A DNA stretch of 60,198 nt, taken from NCBI GenBank assembly GCA_964550935.1, contig CAZKBB010000008.1, positions 1-60,198 on the forward strand. Reading direction: 5' to 3'. How positions within the stretch are numbered: position 1 is the stretch's first letter; every line of letters starts with the position of its first letter. A program made the translations under genes and the position numbers. The notes under the pieces were generated by a model that was not told the DNA's origin, did no database searches, and saw nothing but the letters and a program-made list of their open reading frames with translations. Of the stretch, positions 54,337-60,198 are shown one piece after another. Source of the DNA: JBCBSP01 sp964550935. Its GTDB lineage: Bacteria > Pseudomonadota > Alphaproteobacteria > Caulobacterales > Maricaulaceae.

Positions 54337-55089
54337 ATGCGCATCATCCAGACCCTCGCCGCTTTCGCGCTGGCTGCGACCGTCTCGGCCTGCGGCCAAG
54401 CGGACGAAACCGAAGGCGACGCGCGCTCGCGCGGGGAGATCGAGGAGATCGTGCGCAGCTATATCCTGGAGAACCCGGAGATCATCGAGGAGGCGCTGAT
54501 CGAACTTCAGGCGCGCGCCCGCGACCGGGAGCGACAGGCCGTCTCCGACGCCGCGCTGCAAAACGCTGCGGCCCTGGCCGAGGGCGAGGGCATGCCGAAA
54601 TTCGGGCCCGAACCCGAAGCGGCGCGCGTCACGGTGGTGGAGTTCTTCGACTACAAATGCCCCTACTGCGCGGTCACGAACGACTGGATGCAGGGCGTCA
54701 TCGCCGATCACGGCGATCAGGTGCGCGTGGTGCTGAAGGAGTTCCCGGTGCTGGGGGCGGAATCGGTCGAGGCCGCGCGCGCCGCGCTGGCGGTCTGGGA
54801 CATCCAGCCTGACGGCTATCTGACCTTCCATGAGGCGATGATGACCGCCTCCGGCCCGCTGCCTTCGGATCGGATCGACACCCTGGCCGAGGCCTCCGGC
54901 GTCGACGTCGCCGCGATGCGCGCCGCAATGGAGGATGAGAGCGTGGGCGAGCGCATCTCGGAGGTGCGCGCGCTGGCGCGCGAGATTGGCATCACCGGCA
55001 CGCCCTTCTTCGTGATCGGCCAAGAGGTGGTGCCGGGCGCCGACGTCGCCGCCCTGGAGCGCGCGCTGGAGGCTGCGCTGGGGCGTTGA
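54337..55089 (+). CDS. DsbA-family thiol oxidoreductase, predicted lipoprotein
   Basis: The 250-residue product has a signal peptide ending in the lipobox VSAC, then a helical segment and a thioredoxin domain with the active site CPYC (Cys108/Cys111) in FFDYKCPYCAV and the cis-Pro in GITGTPFFV. It resembles the Com1/ScsC-like DsbA group and probably oxidises or isomerises disulfides in envelope proteins. AGGAG lies ten bases before the ATG; the longer frame upstream overlaps the M48 gene. It is convergent with thiG across ten bases. Confidence 0.92.
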   Translation: MRIIQTLAAFALAATVSACGQADETEGDARSRGEIEEIVRSYILENPEIIEEALIELQARARDRERQAVSDAALQNAAALAEGEGMPKFGPEPEAARVTVVEFFDYKCPYCAVTNDWMQGVIADHGDQVRVVLKEFPVLGAESVEAARAALAVWDIQPDGYLTFHEAMMTASGPLPSDRIDTLAEASGVDVAAMRAAMEDESVGERISEVRALAREIGITGTPFFVIGQEVVPGADVAALERALEAALGR

Positions 55090-55099
55090 GGGCGCCGGT

Positions 55100-55897
55100 C
55101 TAGATCAGCCCGGCGAGCGGGCTCGACGGATCGGCGTATTTCCTCTTGGCCATGCGCCCGGCCAGATAGGCTTCGCGTCCGGCGATGACGGCGTGCTTCA
55201 TCGCCCGGGCCATGCCGATGGGATTCTTGGCCTCCGCGATGGCGGTGTTCATCAACACCCCGTCGCAGCCAAGCTCCATCGCTTCGGCCGCATCCGAGGC
55301 GGTGCCGACACCGGCGTCCACGATCACGGGCACCTTCGCCTCTTCGATGATGAGGCGGATATTGACCGGGTTCTGGATGCCGAGGCCGGAGCCGATCGGC
55401 GCGCCGAGCGGCATGATCGCACAGCAGCCGATCTCTTCGAGCTTCTTGGCGTAGACCGGATCGTCCGAGCAATAGACCATCACCTCGAACCCGTCCGCGA
55501 GCAGCATCTCGGCCGCGCGCAGCGTCTCGGCCATGTCGGGGTAGAGGTGCTTGGGATCGGACAGGACTTCGAGCTTCACAAGGCTCCAGCCGCCCGCCTC
55601 GCGCGCCAGGCGCAGCGTGCGCACGGCATCCTCGCCGGTGAAACAGCCCGCCGTATTGGGCAGGAAGACGTACTTGTCCGGGTCGATATGATCGGTCAGC
55701 CGCTCCTGATCGGGATCGGAGAGGTTCACCCGGCGCAGCGCGACCGTGATCATCTCAGCGCCGGACGCCTCCAGCGCGGCGGCGTTCTGGGCGTAGCTCT
55801 CATACTTGCCGGTGCCGATGATCAGGCGGGAGTTCAGCGTGCGCCCGGCCACCACCAGCGGCGCGTCGGCGCCGGCCGGGTTCGATGCGTCGTCCAT
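55100..55897 (-). CDS. thiG: thiazole synthase
   Basis: The 265-residue product makes the thiazole phosphate part of thiamine from deoxyxylulose phosphate, dehydroglycine or iminoglycine, and ThiS thiocarboxylate. It is a TIM barrel with the Schiff-base lysine Lys108 in WSLVKLEVL, RLIIGTGKY at the start, LPNTAGCFTGEDAVR, PLGAPIGSGLG and VDAGVGTASDAAEAMELG. It lies three bases after thiS. The usual partners thiC, thiO/thiH and thiE are not in the window. Confidence 0.96.
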   Translation of the reverse strand: MDDASNPAGADAPLVVAGRTLNSRLIIGTGKYESYAQNAAALEASGAEMITVALRRVNLSDPDQERLTDHIDPDKYVFLPNTAGCFTGEDAVRTLRLAREAGGWSLVKLEVLSDPKHLYPDMAETLRAAEMLLADGFEVMVYCSDDPVYAKKLEEIGCCAIMPLGAPIGSGLGIQNPVNIRLIIEEAKVPVIVDAGVGTASDAAEAMELGCDGVLMNTAIAEAKNPIGMARAMKHAVIAGREAYLAGRMAKRKYADPSSPLAGLI

Positions 55898-55900
55898 GGC

Positions 55901-56131
55901 TCAGCCTCCTCCCACGAAGTGCACGATTTCGAGACGGTCGCCCGCCTCGATCGAGATGCGCTCATAGGCCGAGCGCGGCGCGATCTCCAGATTGCGCTCC
56001 ACCGCGACCTTGCGCGGGTCCAGGCCCAACTCCTGCAACAGGCCGGTCAGGGTGAGCCCGGACGGCACGTCGCGGGGCTCTCCGTTCAAGGTGACGGTGA
56101 GCGAGTCCTGCGCGGCGGAGGGCGATGACAT
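55901..56131 (-). CDS. thiS: thiamine biosynthesis sulfur carrier ThiS
   Basis: The 76-residue product is the ubiquitin-like sulfur carrier for thiazole formation. LTVTLNGEPRDVPSGLTL starts the fold and EIVHFVGGG ends it, with the C-terminal Gly-Gly needed for adenylation and thiocarboxylation. The start at MSSPSAAQ is chosen; the open frame upstream extends through the aroQ start on the other strand. No TPP riboswitch (CTGAGA-type core) was found in the 87 bases between thiS and aroQ. Confidence 0.93.
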   Translation of the reverse strand: MSSPSAAQDSLTVTLNGEPRDVPSGLTLTGLLQELGLDPRKVAVERNLEIAPRSAYERISIEAGDRLEIVHFVGGG

Positions 56132-56218
56132 GTCCGGTTCGAAGCCTTGGTTGTTTTCCACGTCCGTCACGTCGTAAAACTCGCGCCCCGCGTCAAGGCG
56201 CTCTAACGCGAAGCTTCC

Positions 56219-56665
56219 ATGCCGAACACCGTCTTCATCCTGAACGGCCCGAATCTGAACCTGCTCGGCCGGCGCGAGCCGGAGATCTACGGTCAGGCGA
56301 CGCTGGCCGACATCGAGGCGGCCTGCAAGGCGCGCGCGGAGGCGCTCGATCTCGTCATCGACTTCCGCCAGACCAACCATGAAGGCGTATTGATCGACCA
56401 GCTGCACGAAGCCAACGAGCGCGCGAGCGCGGTCGTACTGAACCCGGCCGGTTACGGACATACCTCTGTGGCTTTGCACGATGCGCTGAAGGCGCTAGAG
56501 GTGCCTGCGATCGAGGTGCATCTCTCCCAGCCCGCCGCCCGGGAGTCGTTTCGCGCCCACTCCTACGTCTCTCCGGCCGTCGCCGGCACAGTCAGCGGCT
56601 TCGGCGCGCGCAGCTACATACTCGGGCTCGAGGCCGCGGCCGGTCTGATCCGGGACCGCGCCTGA
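56219..56665 (+). CDS. aroQ: type II 3-dehydroquinate dehydratase
   Basis: The 148-residue product carries out the third step of the shikimate pathway as a dodecamer. FILNGPNLNLLGRREPEIYG holds Arg19 and catalytic Tyr24, followed by FRQTNHEGVLIDQLHEA, LNPAGYGHTSVALHDAL and EVHLSQ with the active-site His101. All key residues are present and length is standard. It is the first gene of an operon with accB, accC and aat, a common alphaproteobacterial order. Confidence 0.97.
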   Translation: MPNTVFILNGPNLNLLGRREPEIYGQATLADIEAACKARAEALDLVIDFRQTNHEGVLIDQLHEANERASAVVLNPAGYGHTSVALHDALKALEVPAIEVHLSQPAARESFRAHSYVSPAVAGTVSGFGARSYILGLEAAAGLIRDRA

Positions 56666-56694
56666 AGCCTGGTATCCAGCGAAAGGTTTCCTCC

Positions 56695-57189
56695 ATGCCG
56701 ACTTCGCCAAAGTCCCCGATCGATCCCAAGCTCGTGCGTGAGCTCGCGGAGATCTTGAAGGAGACCGAGCTGACCGAAATCGAGGTGGAGCGCGACGAGC
56801 TGCGCATCCGCGTGGCGCGCGAGATCACCGCCGCGCCCCAGCAATATCAGGTCCCCGCCCCGGCCCCGGCCCCGGCCGCGCAACCGCCCCAGGCCGCCGT
56901 CGCCTCCCCGCCTGAAACGCCCGCCTCCACCGGCGCGGCCGATCCGGGAAGCCATCCCGGCGCGGTGCGCTCGCCCATGGTCGGCACGGTCTACCTCAAG
57001 CCGAACCCGGAATCGCCCGACTTCGCAAAGGTCGGCGACACGGTGAAGTCCGGAGACACGATCCTGCTCGTGGAGGCGATGAAGACCTTCAACCCGATCA
57101 CCGCGCCGAAAGCCGGCACGGTCTCGGAGATCCTCGTGGCCGACGCCCAGGCGGTGGAATACGGCGAACCGCTCTTCATCATCACCTGA
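56695..57189 (+). CDS. accB: biotin carboxyl carrier protein of acetyl-CoA carboxylase
   Basis: The 164-residue product carries biotin on Lys130 in the motif VEAMKTFNPI. The N-terminal helix (KLVRELAEILKETELTEIEV) mediates assembly, a Pro/Ala-rich flexible linker spans about residues 47-85, and the C-terminal barrel with the thumb-like LKPNPESPDF completes the biotinyl domain. It lies 29 bases after aroQ and 12 before accC, its partner in making malonyl-CoA. Confidence 0.97.
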   Translation: MPTSPKSPIDPKLVRELAEILKETELTEIEVERDELRIRVAREITAAPQQYQVPAPAPAPAAQPPQAAVASPPETPASTGAADPGSHPGAVRSPMVGTVYLKPNPESPDFAKVGDTVKSGDTILLVEAMKTFNPITAPKAGTVSEILVADAQAVEYGEPLFIIT

Positions 57190-57201
57190 TCGGGGCGCGC
57201 C

Positions 57202-58548
57202 ATGTTCGACAAAATCCTCATCGCCAACCGCGGCGAGATCGCGCTCCGCGTGCACAGGGCCTGCCAGGAGATGGGCATCCGCACCGTAGCGGTGCACTCC
57301 GAGGCCGACACTGAGGCGATGCACGTCAAACTCGCCGACGAGAGCGTGTGCATCGGCCCGCCCCCGGCCGGGCGCAGCTATCTCAACGTGCCGGCCATCA
57401 TGACCGCTGCGGAGATCACCGGCGCGCAGGCGATCCATCCCGGCTACGGCTTTCTGTCCGAGAACGCGCGCTTCGCCGAGATTGTCGAAGCCCACGGCAT
57501 GACCTTCATCGGGCCCAAGCCCGAGACGATCCGGCTGATGGGCGACAAGATCACCGCGAAGAAGGCCGCCGCCGAGGCCGGTATTCCGGTCGTGCCCGGC
57601 TCCGACGGCGCAGTCGAGCACATGGGCGAGGCCCGGCGCATCGCCAAGTCGATCGGCTTCCCGGTGCTGATCAAGGCCGCCTCAGGCGGCGGCGGGCGCG
57701 GCATGAAGGTCGCCGAGGACGAAGGCTCGCTGGAACACGCCCTGCAGACCGCCTCCACCGAGGCCAAGGCGGCCTTCGGCGACGGCGCGGTCTATATCGA
57801 AAAGTATCTGGGCAAGCCGCGCCATATCGAAATCCAGGTTCTCGCCGACGAGCACGGCAAGGTGATCCACCTGGGCGAGCGCGACTGCTCGCTGCAGCGC
57901 CGCCACCAGAAAATCCTCGAAGAGGCCCCCTCGCCCGCGCTCGGGCCTGAAGAGCGCGCACGCATCGGCGAGACCGTGGCCGAGGCCGTCCGCGCGATCG
58001 GCTATCGCGGCGCAGGCACGGTGGAGTTCCTCTACGAGAACGGCGAGTTCTACTTCATTGAGATGAACACCCGCCTGCAGGTGGAGCATCCGGTCACCGA
58101 GATGATCACCGGCATCGATCTGGTGCGCGAGCAGATCCTGATTGCGGACGGCCAGCCGCTCGACCTTGAGCAGTCCGACGTGAAGATCGAGGGCTGGGCC
58201 ATCGAATGCCGCATCAACGCGGAGGATCCGGCCACCTTCACCCCTTCGCCGGGCAAGGTCGGGGACTTCCACGCCCCGGGCGGGCTCGGCGTGCGCCTCG
58301 ATTCCGCGCTCTATGCGGGCTATTCCATCCCGCCTTACTATGACAGCCTTATCGGGAAGCTGATCGTGCACGGGCGCGACCGCGACGAAGCGCTGATGCG
58401 CCTGCGCCGCGCGTTGCACGAGATGGTCGTGGACGGGATCAAGACGACGATCCCGCTGCATCTTGATCTGTTGCAGGAGCCCGATTTCCTCAGCGGCGAT
58501 TATCACATCCGCTGGCTGGAGACCTGGCTCAAGGAGCGCCAGGCCTGA
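57202..58548 (+). CDS. accC: biotin carboxylase of acetyl-CoA carboxylase
   Basis: The 448-residue product carboxylates biotin on AccB using ATP and bicarbonate. FDKILIANRGEIALRVHRAC starts the N-terminal domain, and the ATP-grasp domain has KAASGGGGRGMKV, YIEKYLGKPRHIEIQVLAD, ERDCSLQRRHQKILEEAP and FYFIEMNTRLQVEHPVTE. Length is standard. The C-terminal domain contains ECRINAEDP. It is co-transcribed with accB. Confidence 0.98.
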   Translation: MFDKILIANRGEIALRVHRACQEMGIRTVAVHSEADTEAMHVKLADESVCIGPPPAGRSYLNVPAIMTAAEITGAQAIHPGYGFLSENARFAEIVEAHGMTFIGPKPETIRLMGDKITAKKAAAEAGIPVVPGSDGAVEHMGEARRIAKSIGFPVLIKAASGGGGRGMKVAEDEGSLEHALQTASTEAKAAFGDGAVYIEKYLGKPRHIEIQVLADEHGKVIHLGERDCSLQRRHQKILEEAPSPALGPEERARIGETVAEAVRAIGYRGAGTVEFLYENGEFYFIEMNTRLQVEHPVTEMITGIDLVREQILIADGQPLDLEQSDVKIEGWAIECRINAEDPATFTPSPGKVGDFHAPGGLGVRLDSALYAGYSIPPYYDSLIGKLIVHGRDRDEALMRLRRALHEMVVDGIKTTIPLHLDLLQEPDFLSGDYHIRWLETWLKERQA

Positions 58549-58577
58549 ACGCGCCGGCGCGAGGGAAGGAGCGCACG

Positions 58578-59222
58578 GTGCGCGGCTTCGGCGTTGAAGA
58601 ATTGCTGTCCTGCTACGCGCGCGGCGTCTTCCCGATGGCCGAAGCGCGCGACGATCCGCGCATCTTCCTGCTCAATCCGGACGAGCGCGGGGTCATCCCG
58701 CTCGATCAGTTCCACGCCCCGCGTTCTCTGCGCCGCGTGGTGCGCCGGGACGCCTTCCACGTCACGATCAACCGCTGCTTCGCTTCCGTGGTGACCGCGT
58801 GCGCCGCGCCCGGTCCGGGGCGAGAGGAAACCTGGATCAACGCGCCCATCGAGCGGCTCTACGCCGAGATGCACGCCCAGGGCCACGCTCACTCCATCGA
58901 ATGCTGGCGTGACGGCGAGCTCGCCGGCGGGCTCTACGGCGTGAGGCTGGGTGCGGCGTATTTCGGAGAGAGCATGTTCTCGCGCGAGACCGACGCCTCG
59001 AAGGTGGCGCTGACCCATCTGGTGGCGCGTATGAAGGCCGGCGGGTTTCAACTGCTCGACGCCCAATTCACCACCGCGCATCTGGAGCGCTTCGGCGCGC
59101 GCACCATACCGCGCCGGGCCTATCTGCGCACGCTCACGAGCGCGGTGTCGAAAGAAGCCGACTTCCACGCCCTGCCCGAAGGCTTATCCGGGGAACGGGT
59201 GATGGAGATCGCGCTCGCCTAG
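58578..59222 (+). CDS. aat: leucyl/phenylalanyl-tRNA-protein transferase
   Basis: The 214-residue product adds Leu or Phe to N-terminal Arg/Lys, making N-end-rule degrons for ClpAP. The family core is clear: LLSCYARGVFPMAEARDD, WINAPIERLYAEMHAQGHAHSIECW, GGLYGVRLGAAYFGESMFS and FQLLDAQFTTAHLERFGA. The start is a GTG with AAGGAG seven bases upstream. It is the last gene of the aroQ operon; the transposase remnant begins 27 bases downstream. Confidence 0.95.
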   Translation: MRGFGVEELLSCYARGVFPMAEARDDPRIFLLNPDERGVIPLDQFHAPRSLRRVVRRDAFHVTINRCFASVVTACAAPGPGREETWINAPIERLYAEMHAQGHAHSIECWRDGELAGGLYGVRLGAAYFGESMFSRETDASKVALTHLVARMKAGGFQLLDAQFTTAHLERFGARTIPRRAYLRTLTSAVSKEADFHALPEGLSGERVMEIALA

Positions 59223-59248
59223 CCGCGCGCGCCTAGAGCATTTTCATC

Positions 59249-60195
59249 CTATTCCGGCTTATATCCGCATGCAGTGAAGTAGCTTGCGCATTCGACGGGG
59301 CTGATGGCGTCGAGGGCTTCGGCGACGGCGGTGTGGAGTTCAGGAACGGTGCGTGCGGCGGCTTTGCGCAGCAGGGCCTTGAGCTTTGAGAAGGCGTTCT
59401 CGATCGGATTGAAATCGGGGCTGTAGGGCGGGAGATAGGCCAGGCGGGCTCCCGCCGTTTCGATGGCGTCGCGCACGCCGGCGACCTTGTGGGCGGGCAG
59501 GTTGTCCATCACCACCACGTCGCCGGACCGGAGTTCCCTGACCAGCATGCCGCGCAACCAGGTCAGGAAGGTCTCACCGTCCATCGCCCCGTCGACCAGG
59601 GCCGGGGCCGCCACACCGTTCAGGCGTACGCCGGCCACCAGCGTGATGGTTTTCCAGTGTCCGTGGGGAACCGGCGCCCGGCAGCGTTCGCCCCGCAGAG
59701 ACCGGCCGCGCAGGCGCGCCATCTTGGTCGACACCCCGGTCTCATCAATGAAGACCAGACGGGCCGGGTCCAGATCGGGCTGATGCTCGAACCACTTCAG
59801 CCGGCGCTCGAACACGTCCTCGCGGCTCTGCTCGCTCGCGTGCGCGGTCTTTTTTTAAAAGTCAGGCCGCGCTTGCGCAGGAAGCTCCAAAGCGTGCTCA
59901 GCTGAACCCGCACGCCATGGTCGGCGTCCAGACGCTCCACCATCTCGGCCAGTGTGATGTCGGCGCGCGCCTCGATCAGGCCAAAGATATAGCCTTCAAA
60001 AGGGTCAAGCCGGGACCGGCCCGGGTTACCCCTCGGCCGCGCCGCAACGCTCCCCGTGCGCCGGTACTGGCGCGCCCAGCGCCCAACCGTCGCCTCACCG
60101 ATGCACAGCCGCCGACCGACCGCGCGCAGCGACAGACCGTCCTCGACAACCAGCCTCACAGCTCGAAGCCGCAGATCTTCGCTCAACGTTCTCAT
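59249..60195 (-). CDS. IS630 transposase, two frames joined by -1 frameshift
   Basis: The first part (from 60195) has the helix-turn-helix domains: LRLRAVRLVVEDGLSLRAVG, TVGRWARQYRRTG and a second winged helix with LIEARADITLAEMVERLDAD. At 59856-59850 an A7 run follows TTT; a -1 shift there joins it to the second frame, giving a fused product of about 315 residues. The second part is the DDE catalytic domain: FIDETGVST, VVMDNLPAHK and PPYSPDFNPIENAFSKLKA supply Asp, Asp and Glu. The product looks intact apart from the frame change. An A-rich shift site is known for many IS630 elements, so it may be active. Confidence 0.9.
59850..59860 (-). promoter_or_regulatory. slippery A7 frameshift site in the transposase
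   Basis: The minus strand reads TTTTAAAAAAA then G. Frame 0 is TTT AAA AAA AGA; slipping back one base after AAA gives AAG ACC GCG and enters the catalytic frame. Ribosomal -1 slippage or transcriptional slippage on the A run are both possible. Confidence 0.75.
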
Positions 60196-60198
60196 GGC

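Larger units (their letters stand above)
59236..60198 (-). mobile_element. IS630-family insertion sequence, one end outside the window
   Basis: A transposase split in two frames occupies the right edge. One end probably lies just after the TA dinucleotide at 59234-59235, in the sequence beginning GAGCATTTTC; TA is the usual IS630 target. The other end is beyond 60198, so the inverted repeats cannot be compared here. The element sits right after the aat stop and does not interrupt a recognisable gene. Confidence 0.75.

Noticed and set aside
56132..56218. TPP riboswitch upstream of thiS
   Set aside because: The gap is only 87 bases and lacks the CTGAGA and paired-stem core.

Overview
The window is GC-rich, densely coded chromosomal DNA of an alphaproteobacterium. 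The best fit is a stalked or budding marine lineage of the Caulobacterales/Maricaulales/Hyphomonadaceae kind. This rests on gene content and order: an iscR-iscS-sufBCDST-A cluster, an M23 peptidase overlapping a bactofilin, rne divergent from amidase-PBP1A-prfB, an aroQ-accB-accC-aat operon, and an RNase E ending in a GWW motif. I cannot name the genus from sequence alone. Most of the window is core genome. Accessory character is limited to the left 7.5 kb, the autotransporter and an insertion sequence at the right edge.

Layout. 1-7.4 kb: a lipoprotein built from five ~62-residue repeats, tRNA-Leu(UAG), three tandem secreted proteins of unknown function, a TPMT-like methyltransferase, a MATE exporter and a 5'-truncated amidohydrolase. 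7.5-13.4 kb: NADP-malic enzyme, NAD(P)HX repair enzyme and glnB-glnA with a strong terminator. 13.6-25.5 kb: a large autotransporter, a lytic-transglycosylase-like lipoprotein, parE, a coupled pair of periplasmic amidohydrolases (the second apparently missing most metal ligands), a DEAD-box helicase and a GGDEF protein. 25.5-34.2 kb: the Fe-S assembly operon on the minus strand, iscR, iscS-like, sufB, a small membrane protein, sufC, sufD, sufS, sufT, sufA, followed by a GST and a TfoX-N protein. A palindromic repeat cluster lies inside it, before sufC. 34.4-41 kb: alpha/beta hydrolase, anmK, tyrS and a 1167-residue AsmA/YhdP-like protein. 41.1-44.4 kb: bcp, DUF455, M23 peptidase and bactofilin. 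44.4-49.5 kb (minus): amidase, PBP1A and prfB. 50-59.2 kb: rne, M48 peptidase and a DsbA-like lipoprotein; thiS-thiG on the other strand; then aroQ-accB-accC-aat. 59.2 kb to the end: an IS630-type element split into two frames.

Functional themes. Peptidoglycan is heavily represented (SLT lipoprotein, AnmK, M23 peptidase plus bactofilin, amidase, PBP1A). So are nitrogen control (GlnB/GlnA), Fe-S biogenesis under an IscR-type regulator, RNA decay (RNase E, DEAD helicase) and envelope quality control (M48 peptidase, DsbA-like protein, AsmA-like protein).

Three corrections to a simple ORF reading matter. prfB is interrupted by an in-frame UGA with all hallmarks of the autoregulatory +1 frameshift. 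The IS630 transposase needs a -1 shift at an A7 run. Many long antisense ORFs are high-GC shadows and were left out. I found no CRISPR array, prophage, toxin-antitoxin pair or recognisable defence island. The most noteworthy leads are the active/degenerate amidohydrolase pair, the three tandem secreted paralogs, the repeat lipoprotein and a candidate small RNA downstream of the autotransporter.
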